In this document: positions 1 to 5,886 of the stretch, piece by piece | Numbering within the stretch: the stretch's first letter is position 1 | How the letters are laid out: each line of letters starts with the position of its first letter | DNA from: an uncultured Granulosicoccaceae bacterium | GTDB taxonomy: Bacteria; Pseudomonadota; Gammaproteobacteria; CALCKW01 | DNA: 6,629 nucleotides | Assembly: GCA_937941555.1 (NCBI GenBank) | Contig: CALDHJ010000489.1 | Coordinates: forward strand, 1 to 6,629 | Direction: 5' to 3' | Notes under the pieces: model-generated | Database searches by the model: none | Seen by the model: only the letters and a program-made list of their open reading frames with translations | Told to the model about the DNA's origin: nothing | Position numbers and translations under genes: made by a program

Positions 1-726
1 GATCTCGTAGGCACGCTGGGTCTCGATCATGTTGACCATCTCTTCGACAATGTTGACGTTGGAGGTCTCGAGAAACCCCTGCCGCAAATTGCCGATACCA
101 GCGAGTCCGGGCACCCCGACAATGGGGTTGCCACTCGATCCTGTTTCTTCAAACAGGTTCTCACCGACGGGACGAAGGCCCATGGGGTTCACGAAGTCGG
201 TCAGTGTCAACTGCCCGATCACGGTGTCGGACGGCGAGCCCTGCAGACTGACCGACAGCGTGCCGTCGTCACCGATATTGATGCTCTGCGTGTTGTTGGG
301 GAGGGTGATGCCCGGCAACACGGTGTAACCACTCGAGGTCACGACGGTGCCTGACGCATCGAGCTTGAAGCTGCCATCACGCGTGTAGGATGTGGAGCCA
401 TCCGGCATGAGAACCGAGAAAAAGCCACGGCCGTTGATGGCGACATCAAGCGACGCACCAGTCTGTGACATATTGCCCTGCGTATGCAGCTTGTCAGTGC
501 TGACCACCCGCACACCGGTACCGCGATTCAGGCCACTGGGGATAGTCGTGTTGTTGGCCGAGAGTCCGCCGGCCGCGCGCTCGGTCTGGTAGAACAGATC
601 TTCGAAGCTTGCGCGGTCTCGTTTGAAGCCGGTTGTGGCGACGTTTGCAAGGTTGTTTGATACCACCGACATGCGCATCTGCTGCGCGTCGAGGCCGGTC
701 TTGGATATCCACAAAGCGGAATTCAT
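1..726 (-). CDS. flgG: Flagellar distal rod protein FlgG (C-terminus beyond window)
   Basis: FlgG polymerises into the straight distal rod of the flagellar basal body, passing through the P- and L-rings. Reading down the minus strand from the ATG at 726 gives 242 residues without a stop. The family is usually about 260 residues, so some 19 residues and the stop lie outside the left edge. The N-terminus has the axial-protein signature [13 protein letters not shown] (residues 23-35). After it comes a stretch at about residues 46-63 (YQTERAAGG...IP) that matches the FlgG-specific insertion known to separate the straight rod from the curved hook, followed by [11 protein letters not shown]. The visible C-terminal part has [20 protein letters not shown], the conserved C-terminal helix of rod and hook proteins. 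There is no cysteine in the visible part. It follows flgF by 16 bases, with only a modest GAG-type ribosome site, as the last visible gene of the flgBCDEFG operon. flgH and flgI would be expected next, outside the window. Confidence 0.96.
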   Translation of the reverse strand, partial: MNSALWISKTGLDAQQMRMSVVSNNLANVATTGFKRDRASFEDLFYQTERAAGGLSANNTTIPSGLNRGTGVRVVSTDKLHTQGNMSQTGASLDVAINGRGFFSVLMPDGSTSYTRDGSFKLDASGTVVTSSGYTVLPGITLPNNTQSINIGDDGTLSVSLQGSPSDTVIGQLTLTDFVNPMGLRPVGENLFEETGSSGNPIVGVPGLAGIGNLRQGFLETSNVNIVEEMVNMIETQRAYEI

Positions 727-742
727 AGCATCATCTCAATTA

Positions 743-1483
743 TCAGTTGGTACCAAGCAGCCTTGCAGAGGCGCTGTCCATCTTTTCAACTTCGCGGAAA
801 AATCCCACCTGAGCTTCGTAGCTCCGGCTGAATTCAATCATCTTCACCATCGACTCAATGGCGTTGACATTGCTCGACTCGAGCATTCCGGCAAAGACCT
901 GAATATTTCCGTCCGGGGGCAGTGCCTCACCCGACTTTGCTCGGAACAAGCCATCCTTGCCTTTCTCCATATCGATTCCCTCGTCGCTGACGAGACGAAT
1001 TCGATCGATGATCGCCTGCTCGGCGCCACCACCGCCCAGTGGCTTGATCGTGATCGTGCCGTCACTGCCGATGATGAGTTCTTCATTGGGCGGGATCGAG
1101 ATCGGCCCGCCGTCACCGAGCACGAGCTGGCCGGCACCGTTGACCAGCAGACCGTCAGTCTGAATGCGCAGGTCGCCGCGGCGTGTGTACGCCTCTTCCC
1201 CGCCTTCCGTCTGAACCGCAAACCAACCCGCATTGGCAATGCCCACATCGAGCCCTCGCCCGGTTTGTTGCAGGGTGCCGTTGCTGCTGTTGTAGCCGAT
1301 CGTCTCGCCTTCGCTGTACACGCGACTCGGGTGGCCAGGGCCATAGACCGGCTCACTGATGAAGCGGTCTATGTCTGCCCTGAAGCCTGTCGTGTTGACG
1401 TTGGCCAGGTTATTTGCATTGCTGGCCTGCGCGAGCATGTTTGCTTTCGCGCCGGTCATTGCAACGTAAATCGCCTTATCCAT
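743..1483 (-). CDS. flgF: Flagellar proximal rod protein FlgF
   Basis: FlgF is a rod subunit of the basal body, exported through the flagellar type III apparatus and placed between FlgB/FlgC and FlgG. The 246-residue product has the normal family length. The N-terminus MDKAIYVAMTGAK and the signature NNLANVNTTGFR (residues 24-35) are typical of FlgF. The central part has AYTRRGDLRI and a beta-rich region. The C-terminus carries LESSNVNAIESMVKMIEFSR, the axial C-terminal helix. The protein contains no cysteine. The ATG at 1483 is chosen because it puts the family-typical MDKAIY at the very start, although the bases before it contain no strong Shine-Dalgarno sequence. This suggests translation partly coupled to flgE, whose stop lies 32 bases upstream. 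Identification is by family signature and operon position. FlgG is the nearest alternative but is already accounted for next door. Confidence 0.96.
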   Translation of the reverse strand: MDKAIYVAMTGAKANMLAQASNANNLANVNTTGFRADIDRFISEPVYGPGHPSRVYSEGETIGYNSSNGTLQQTGRGLDVGIANAGWFAVQTEGGEEAYTRRGDLRIQTDGLLVNGAGQLVLGDGGPISIPPNEELIIGSDGTITIKPLGGGGAEQAIIDRIRLVSDEGIDMEKGKDGLFRAKSGEALPPDGNIQVFAGMLESSNVNAIESMVKMIEFSRSYEAQVGFFREVEKMDSASARLLGTN

Positions 1484-1509
1484 TGCTGTACTCGGTTAGC
1501 TACCCGTTG

Positions 1510-1535
1510 AGACCATCAGATGTTGATGATGGTCT
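1510..1535 (-). other. Hairpin across the flgE stop codon
   Basis: AGACCATCA (1510-1518) and TGATGGTCT (1527-1535) pair perfectly over nine bases around an 8-base loop. The flgE TGA stop at 1516-1518 is inside the stem. There is no T-run on the minus strand after it, so it is not an intrinsic terminator; flgF starts 27 bases further on. It may influence message stability or coupling between flgE and flgF. Confidence 0.45.
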
Positions 1536-2781
1536 GGGTAATGGTGTTGGATGTTTCAATTGTCTTGGCGTTAGCCTGGAAATTTCGTTGTGCGGTAATC
1601 AGATTGACCAGCTGTGCTGTCAGATCCACGTTGGAGGTTTCAAGTGCACCGCCTTGAATGGTGCCCAGGCTCCCCGTGCCCGCTTCACCCACTATCGCCG
1701 CACCCGAATCGTTGGTTTCGTGCCAGGACGAATTGCCAATCTGCTTCAGGCCATTGATGTTCTGAAAATCGGTCAACAACACTTTGCCCAGCGACACGGT
1801 TCGACCGTTGCTGAACTTGGCAATCACGCCGCCATCGGTTTCAACCGTCAGGCCACTCAGACGACCCACCGTCGCACCGTCCTGATAGACATAGGGCACG
1901 GTGAAGGCTGAAGAAAACTGTGTCGTCTGTTCCGACGGATTCGGCGTGAAGTCGACATTGATATTCAAGGGGTCGGATCCCGCTGCCAAAGGCTCCGGAT
2001 CGTATTGAATATCGCCACCAACTGGCGCAATCAACGCGCCACCACCATCGAACTGCAGGGTTGTGGATTCACCTGCAGCCGGTGTGAGTGCAGTGTCATC
2101 GACGTAGGTGCGCACTTCCCACTCGTTGGCCGCAGAGTCGGTGTGCACAAAGTAGGTGTAGAGGCTGTGGCTTTCACCAAGCGAGTCATAAATAACGGCT
2201 TTTGTAGCCGCCGAATAGGTGCTGACATCATTCGGGTCGAACAACGCAATATCGAGTTCATCCGCACCCGCCGGCAAGTTTGCCGCAATGCCTACGTTGC
2301 TGGTCTGAACGGCCGCACCGTAGTGATCTGCCAACTGCACGGGCTGAGCGGAGGTGATGCTGTTTGAGATCACGTCACCGGTTTCGGTGTCGGTCGGGAA
2401 GGTCTGCAGAAACTGACCGTCGCCATCAACAATGTAGCCGTCGCGGTCAAGGCGGAAGTAGCCATCACGGGTATATTGGGGGTTCAGTGTGTCTGTGGTT
2501 GGAGACACCATGAAGAAACCCGGACCGTTGATCGCCAGATCCAGTGCGTTCTCAGTGTATTCGAGGTTGCCCTGACCATACATCTGACGAACCGTGCTCA
2601 GTATCGCGCCGTCACCAATGCTGGTACGGGCAGCAGAGAATACATTGTTCGAAAAAATATCAGCAAATTCTGCACGTGAGTACTTGAAGCCAGTCGTACC
2701 CACGTTTGCAATATTGTGACTCGCAGTGGAAAGGCTCGCACTAGCGGCATTGATCCCACTCAGGCCAATTTCAAAAGACAT
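1516..2781 (-). CDS. flgE: Flagellar hook protein FlgE
   Basis: FlgE is the subunit of the hook, the flexible joint between rod and filament. The product is 421 residues, within the usual 400-430 range for short-form FlgE. MSFEIGLSGINAAS opens the N-terminal D0 helix, followed by SHNIANVGTTGFK (residues 21-33) and FADIF. QYTRDGYFRLDRDGYIV marks the start of the D1 core. The middle (about residues 140-330) is the variable, surface-exposed domain, rich in D, T, S and A. Near the end, GGALETSNVDLTAQLVNLI and QRNFQANAKTIETS form the conserved C-terminal helix. No cysteine is present. In the signature, SHN replaces the commoner SNN or GNN, which is conservative. The ATG at 2781 has an excellent ribosome site, AGAGGA at 2788-2793 with a 6-base gap, which suits a protein needed in over a hundred copies. 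It lies 24 bases after flgD. Confidence 0.97.
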   Translation of the reverse strand: MSFEIGLSGINAASASLSTASHNIANVGTTGFKYSRAEFADIFSNNVFSAARTSIGDGAILSTVRQMYGQGNLEYTENALDLAINGPGFFMVSPTTDTLNPQYTRDGYFRLDRDGYIVDGDGQFLQTFPTDTETGDVISNSITSAQPVQLADHYGAAVQTSNVGIAANLPAGADELDIALFDPNDVSTYSAATKAVIYDSLGESHSLYTYFVHTDSAANEWEVRTYVDDTALTPAAGESTTLQFDGGGALIAPVGGDIQYDPEPLAAGSDPLNINVDFTPNPSEQTTQFSSAFTVPYVYQDGATVGRLSGLTVETDGGVIAKFSNGRTVSLGKVLLTDFQNINGLKQIGNSSWHETNDSGAAIVGEAGTGSLGTIQGGALETSNVDLTAQLVNLITAQRNFQANAKTIETSNTITQTIINI

Positions 2782-2805
2782 TGAATTTCCTCTAAATTAT
2801 TCTAA

Positions 2806-3516
2806 TCAACTGCCAACTTTGGCAATTTCAACCACATCTTCCATTGATTTCGAGCCGACACCGGCGACGTTGAGCACCATGTCGGTATTACTGGTTCCCA
2901 TGGAAACGCTTTCAACTTCTCCGTATACATAAGGCGACAGGCCTTGCGTTTCACCACGCAGCGTCCCGGTTACGGTCAGCGTGTAGTTTCCCGCCGGCAT
3001 GGCTTCGCCATCATCATTCTCACCATTCCACGTGATATTCACATCGCCTTCACTCTGCGCACCCATTCGCATGGTGCGCACCAACGCGCCTGTTTCACTC
3101 TGCACATTGACAACCAGGCTGTCGATGTTGGAAGCCAACTTGACCATCGCCTGGGCATCGCTGCCAGGCGTGAAAGCAAGTGTGTCACCCTGAGTCAGAA
3201 CCGACTTCCCTACGATGTTCGACGCCTCGACAAGCATCTGGGACTTCATGGTGTCGCTGAACGATGCGAACGAGTCCTTCAGATCTCCGATGCCGGACAC
3301 CGTGCCGAACTGTGCCATCTGGCCAATGAAATCAGCATTCTCCATCGGCTTGAAAGGGTCCTGGTTTTCCAGCTGAGCGGTCATGAGCTCGAGGAATTCT
3401 TCCTGCCCGAGTGCCTGATTGCCCGCGGCCTCAGACGCTTGCGTACTGCTCGCCGCCGTCTGCTGCCACTGCATGCTCTGCAGGTAGGGGTTGGTTATTT
3501 GATCTACTGTGCTCAT
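2806..3516 (-). CDS. flgD: Flagellar hook assembly (capping) protein FlgD
   Basis: FlgD forms the cap at the tip of the growing hook and guides FlgE subunits into place; it is lost when the hook is finished. The product has 236 residues, normal for the family. The N-terminal domain carries the hallmark FLELMTAQLENQDP (residues 41-54), then ENADFIGQMAQF (59-70). The middle part is the FlgD Ig-like domain, with ITWNGENDDG and MPAGNYTLTV between about residues 161 and 182 (W163, G165, G170, P174, G176 and Y178 visible). The remaining C-terminal stretch, YVYGEVESVSMG onward, matches the FlgD Tudor-like part. No cysteine is present. The ATG at 3516 is preceded by AAGG about 10 bases upstream. The gene lies 20 bases after flgC and 24 bases before flgE, as in most proteobacterial flg operons. 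Confidence 0.96.
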   Translation of the reverse strand: MSTVDQITNPYLQSMQWQQTAASSTQASEAAGNQALGQEEFLELMTAQLENQDPFKPMENADFIGQMAQFGTVSGIGDLKDSFASFSDTMKSQMLVEASNIVGKSVLTQGDTLAFTPGSDAQAMVKLASNIDSLVVNVQSETGALVRTMRMGAQSEGDVNITWNGENDDGEAMPAGNYTLTVTGTLRGETQGLSPYVYGEVESVSMGTSNTDMVLNVAGVGSKSMEDVVEIAKVGS

Positions 3517-3536
3517 TGAATGATGCCTTGAGACTG

Positions 3537-3947
3537 TTATTCACCCATCGTCAAAGTGCGTTGAAGCATCTGACGCGTGGTATTCAAAATTTCAACATTC
3601 GACTGAAAGTTGCGCGAGGCAGACATCATGTTCACCATTTCCTCAACCACGTTGACGTTGGGCGAGTAAACAAAACCCTGCTCATCCGCAAGCGGGTGCC
3701 CGGGTTGGTATTGCGCAAGCGCCTCACGCTGATCCTCGACGACATCCACCATATGTACCGATACAGCGGTACCGTTCGTCGCCTCGTCAAACACGGATTG
3801 AAAGACGGGATGCCTTGCGCGATAGGCGTCATCCGCGCTGCCAGCGATAGTGTTGGCATTTGCCATGTTCGAAGCTGTCAGGTTCAGGCGTAACGACTGA
3901 GCGCTCATTGCCGAACCCGCTACATCAAAATTCTTGAAGAGCGACAT
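3537..3947 (-). CDS. flgC: Flagellar proximal rod protein FlgC
   Basis: FlgC is a proximal rod subunit of the basal body, exported by the flagellar type III system. The 136-residue length is typical. The N-terminus MSLFKNFDVAGSAMSAQSLR leads into LTASNMANANT (residues 23-33). The FlgC-specific segment PGHPLADEQGFVYSPNVNVV (about residues 82-101) is followed by EEMVNMMSASRNFQSNVEIL and a terminal TLTMGE. There is no cysteine. The start at 3947 lies just 2 bases after the flgB stop. Its ribosome site AAAGGA (3956-3961) falls inside the last codons of flgB, so the two genes are tightly packed and probably translated together, fitting two rod proteins needed in similar amounts. Confidence 0.97.
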   Translation of the reverse strand: MSLFKNFDVAGSAMSAQSLRLNLTASNMANANTIAGSADDAYRARHPVFQSVFDEATNGTAVSVHMVDVVEDQREALAQYQPGHPLADEQGFVYSPNVNVVEEMVNMMSASRNFQSNVEILNTTRQMLQRTLTMGE

Positions 3948-3949
3948 GG

Positions 3950-4351
3950 TTACTGTCCTTTGATGGCAAAACGCAGAGAGCGAAACTTGCTGCTGAGCAA
4001 TTGCAAGCTCGCCTGGTATTGCATCGTGTTCTGCGCAAACAGCGCGTTCTCGACCTGCGAATCAACGGTATTGCCGTCGAGCGTAGGTTGAAGGGGCATT
4101 CGGTAGAGCTTCTCGGCGTCGGTCACATCCGCGTTCACGCCGAAGTGCTGGTCGTCGGAACCGGCCATTTTCAATTGTGTCTGACGACGCTCGGAGGCCT
4201 GAGCCAGTACGGTTTTGAAATCGACGTCTCGTGCCTTGAAGCCGGGCACATCCGCATTGGCAATATTCGATGCGAGCAGGTTCGCCCGTTGGCCACGCAA
4301 ACGAAGGGCGTCATCATGAATGCCCAATGTTCGCTCAAGTGATGCTTCCAT
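3950..4351 (-). CDS. flgB: Flagellar proximal rod protein FlgB
   Basis: FlgB is a proximal rod protein near the MS-ring/export-gate end of the axial structure. The product is 133 residues, the usual length. It has the axial signature LLASNIANADVPGFKARDVDF (residues 26-46). In the second half, LDGNTVDSQVENALFAQNTM and YQASLQLLSSKF are followed by the terminal RFAIKGQ, which is close to invariant in FlgB. There is no cysteine. The ATG at 4351 has only a weak GAGA-type ribosome site about 10 bases upstream. It is the first gene of the minus-strand operon, facing flgA across a 361-base control region. The -24/-12 promoter at 4386-4404 would give a leader of about 25 bases. Confidence 0.97.
   Translation of the reverse strand: MEASLERTLGIHDDALRLRGQRANLLASNIANADVPGFKARDVDFKTVLAQASERRQTQLKMAGSDDQHFGVNADVTDAEKLYRMPLQPTLDGNTVDSQVENALFAQNTMQYQASLQLLSSKFRSLRFAIKGQ
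3956..3961 (-). promoter_or_regulatory. Ribosome binding site of flgC inside flgB
   Basis: AAAGGA lies 8 bases before the flgC ATG and is formed by the Lys and Gly codons of the FlgB C-terminal Lys-Gly-Gln just before its TAA stop. The conserved end of FlgB therefore also supplies a near-ideal Shine-Dalgarno sequence for the next gene. Confidence 0.75.
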
Positions 4352-4385
4352 CTGCCGATCTCATCTGTACAGGTCACAGGCGAGA

Positions 4386-4404
4386 ATGCAGTTGATATGC
4401 CAAA
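4386..4404 (-). promoter_or_regulatory. Sigma-54 (RpoN) -24/-12 promoter of flgBCDEFG
   Basis: The minus strand reads TTTGGCATATCAACTGCAT. Compared with the sigma-54 consensus TGGCAC-N5-TTGCA this is TGGCAT-N5-CTGCA. The essential GG and GC doublets are intact and separated by exactly 10 bases. The -12 GC is at 4388-4389, so transcription would begin near 4376, about 25 bases before the flgB ATG. Sigma-54 control of flgB operons through NtrC-type activators such as FleQ/FleR or FlrC is established in Pseudomonas and Vibrio. The activator itself is not in this window, and I cannot define its binding site from sequence alone. Confidence 0.72.
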
Positions 4405-4528
4405 TAAATGACGGCGTATGCGTGCACGACTGTTTTGGCAAAGACCAAACGCGGTGGATAAATTGAAAACACTGTGGGAACAACCGTTTAGCTGATTTCC
4501 ACACGAATCGATCTCGCCTGATTTTTTC

Positions 4529-4555
4529 TTGATATTTCTGTGTTCTGGCCGATGA
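4529..4555 (+). promoter_or_regulatory. Candidate sigma-28 (FliA) promoter facing flgA
   Basis: The plus strand has TTGA (4529-4532), a 15-base spacer, then GCCGATGA (4548-4555). The flagellar sigma-28 consensus is TAAA-N15-GCCGATAA. The -10 matches seven of eight bases and the spacing is exact, but the -35 matches only two of four. If real, transcription would start near 4562 and leave a leader of about 150 bases before flgA. A sigma-70 promoter in the same AT-rich stretch is an alternative I cannot exclude. Confidence 0.3.
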
Positions 4556-4603
4556 GCGGGCGCACGGCGTCGGCGCAATCGCTGTAGCACGCCGCTGCGG
4601 CAG

Positions 4604-4625
4604 TGCCCTGCCCAAGCGGCAGGCA
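4604..4625 (+). other. Hairpin in the presumed flgA leader
   Basis: TGCC-C-TGCC (4604-4612) pairs with GGCAGGCA (4618-4625), giving eight base pairs with one bulged C (4608) around the 5-base loop CAAGC. No T-run follows, so it is not an intrinsic terminator. It may be leader RNA structure, or simply chance in GC-rich sequence. Confidence 0.35.
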
Positions 4626-4712
4626 AACCACCTCCGCCAGACACATTGACCAGCGGCAGCACAACTGGAATGCAGGTTGCATGTTTCCCTGCAAGGTTCC
4701 CGTGCGATTGCC

Positions 4713-5411
4713 ATGAACACTTTCAAACTTGTTTTGCTCTTTGCGGCGCTGCTGATGCCGCTGGCACAGTCACGCGCCAAAGACACCACTGCTCAGGCCA
4801 TACAAGATGCGGTCGAGTCGTTTGTCACCCAATACGACTACGGCTCAAACTACCCCGTCGAGCTGGGCATCAAGCCGCTCGACAAGCGCCTTCGCCTGCG
4901 GGCGTGCCCTGTCCCGTTGCAAGCCCGGTTCCGTGACCCGCAGCGCGTGAGTGGCAACACACACGTTCAAGTGGACTGCGCGACGGATACACCTTGGAAA
5001 ATGCATGTTGCGGTGACAGTTCGCGTCTGGACTGACGCTGTGGTCGCAGCGCAACCGATCGCCCGTGGCGCCACCGTATCAGAAGACGATTTGCGTTATC
5101 TCAAGGTCGAAAAGTCGCAGCTTTACCACGGCCACTTCACTGACATCAAAGACGTCGTCGGACTCGCTGCTGCCATGCCGCTTCGCAATGATCAAGTGGT
5201 CAACTCACGCCATCTGCGCGCCCCGTACCTGGTCAACAAAGGTCAACGGGTCACAATCCTCGCCATCAGCGGCAACATCGCTATCAGGGCGAACGGCACG
5301 GCCATGGCCAACGCTTCGCGCGGGCAATCGGTCACGGTCAGGAACACGGATTCCGGCCGCATGGTCGACGCAGTTGCCGTGGATACCGCAACGGTAAGGG
5401 TGCCTTTGTGA
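4713..5411 (+). CDS. flgA: Flagellar P-ring assembly chaperone FlgA
   Basis: FlgA is a periplasmic chaperone that binds FlgI and allows the P-ring to assemble around the rod. From the ATG at 4713 the product has 232 residues. It begins with a clear Sec signal peptide: Lys5, then a hydrophobic stretch LVLLFAALLMPLA, with probable cleavage after Ala22 (Ser-Arg-Ala). Two cysteines (65 in RACPVPL and 89 in VQVDCATD) match the pair conserved in FlgA and could form a disulfide. PWKMHVAVTVRVW leads into a SAF domain (about residues 109-171, AAQPIARGATVSEDDL). The C-terminal beta domain has VNKGQRVTI and MANASRGQSVTVRN and ends at VRVPL. An in-frame TTG at 4677 would add 12 residues ahead of the signal peptide. 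I reject it because it spoils the short N-region, though neither start has a strong ribosome site. It is transcribed divergently from flgB, and flgM lies 148 bases downstream. Confidence 0.93.
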   Translation: MNTFKLVLLFAALLMPLAQSRAKDTTAQAIQDAVESFVTQYDYGSNYPVELGIKPLDKRLRLRACPVPLQARFRDPQRVSGNTHVQVDCATDTPWKMHVAVTVRVWTDAVVAAQPIARGATVSEDDLRYLKVEKSQLYHGHFTDIKDVVGLAAAMPLRNDQVVNSRHLRAPYLVNKGQRVTILAISGNIAIRANGTAMANASRGQSVTVRNTDSGRMVDAVAVDTATVRVPL

Positions 5412-5441
5412 GAGCTGGATCACACTTTGCAAGCAAGCACG

Positions 5442-5468
5442 TCAAGGCGCGCCGGTCGCGGCCGTCAA
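5442..5468 (+). promoter_or_regulatory. Candidate sigma-28 (FliA) promoter for flgMN
   Basis: In the flgA-flgM gap, TCAA (5442-5445) is followed by exactly 15 bases and then GCCGTCAA (5461-5468). This compares with TAAA-N15-GCCGATAA: three of four bases at -35 and six of eight at -10, with the invariant GCCG intact. Transcription would begin near 5475, leaving a leader of about 85 bases. FliA-dependent flgM transcription, giving negative feedback through the anti-sigma factor, is known in several gammaproteobacteria. This supports but does not prove the site. Confidence 0.4.
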
Positions 5469-5551
5469 TTGCAGCACATACATGCTACATCGCACCGTGC
5501 AGCCGTTTTCAGGCAACCGCGACGAAGCACCTACAATCACGTGACAACCAC

Positions 5552-5555
5552 GGAG
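5552..5555 (+). promoter_or_regulatory. Ribosome binding site of flgM, leaves two possible ATGs
   Basis: GGAG lies 4 bases before the first ATG (5560) and 7 bases before the second, immediately following ATG (5563). The spacing favours initiation at the second ATG, which would remove only one methionine from FlgM. Confidence 0.6.
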
Positions 5556-5559
5556 TACA

Positions 5560-5886
5560 ATGATGGTCGGTCCAATTGATGGCCTCGGCGGAGGCCGCAC
5601 CATAGCCATGCAGGACAGCGCCAAAAGCGGCGTCGTCGATCGCAACCCGCAAGCGGCCAACGGCCCGGCGAACACTGCGACGGCGTCGTCAGACACCGTT
5701 TCGCTCAGCGCAGGCGTCGAGCGTCTTCAGCAGATCGAAGTTGCCATGGCGAGTGACACGGCACCCTTTGATCGCGACAAGGTCGATGCCATCAAGCAAC
5801 GGATTGCCGACGGCGAATACGTCATCAATCCGGAACGCATTGCTGACAAGTTCCTCGAAACAGAGCAACTGCTCGGCAAGTTGTGA
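5560..5886 (+). CDS. flgM: Anti-sigma-28 factor FlgM
   Basis: FlgM binds the flagellar sigma factor FliA (sigma-28) in the cytoplasm and blocks late gene transcription until the completed hook-basal body exports FlgM. The product is 108 residues (107 if the second ATG is used), the usual 95-110 size. The N-terminal part (about residues 1-43) is Gly/Ala/Ser/Asn-rich and probably disordered, as expected for the secreted part. SDTVSLSAGVERLQQIE (44-60) is the start of the conserved region. PFDRDKVDAIKQRIADGEY and VINPERIADKFL (69-99) form the sigma-binding helices and are the clearest family signature. No cysteine is present. It is followed directly by flgN, with which it overlaps by four bases. 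Confidence 0.93.
   Translation: MMVGPIDGLGGGRTIAMQDSAKSGVVDRNPQAANGPANTATASSDTVSLSAGVERLQQIEVAMASDTAPFDRDKVDAIKQRIADGEYVINPERIADKFLETEQLLGKL

Larger units (their letters stand above)
4352..4712. other. Divergent flgB/flgA control region (non-coding)
   Basis: These 361 bases between the flgB and flgA starts hold no convincing gene. Visible items are the sigma-54 element for flgB, a palindrome CGTGCACG (4421-4428), a 7-base inverted repeat TGCCAAA/TTTGGCA (4398-4404 and 4434-4440) whose left arm covers the -24 element, an AT-rich stretch with a run of six Ts (4522-4527), a sigma-28-like candidate facing flgA, a hairpin at 4604-4625, and three copies of GCGGCAG at 4597, 4616 and 4653. Base composition shifts from AT-rich near 4390-4540 to GC-rich near 4550-4660, as expected for promoters followed by a transcribed leader. 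Confidence 0.7.

Noticed and set aside
623..1510. A 295-codon open frame on the plus strand opposite flgF
   Set aside because: It lies antisense to a clear flgF, has no recognisable domain or ribosome site, and is explained by codon bias of the opposite strand.
4434..4452. TTTTGGCA as a sigma-54 promoter for flgA on the plus strand
   Set aside because: The next GC is 12 bases after the GG instead of 10, so the required -24/-12 spacing fails.
4519..4530. T-run as an intrinsic terminator
   Set aside because: No GC-rich hairpin precedes the T-run on the plus strand, and it lies upstream of flgA, where a terminator is not expected.
4677..4712. Upstream TTG start for flgA
   Set aside because: It would add 12 residues ahead of a textbook signal peptide; the ATG at 4713 gives a normal short positively charged N-region.
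4361..4789. Minus-strand open frames across the flgB/flgA control region (4361-4789 and 4171-4662)
   Set aside because: They overlap the sigma-54 promoter, the flgA signal peptide or flgB, encode low-quality Arg/Cys-rich sequence and match no family I recognise.
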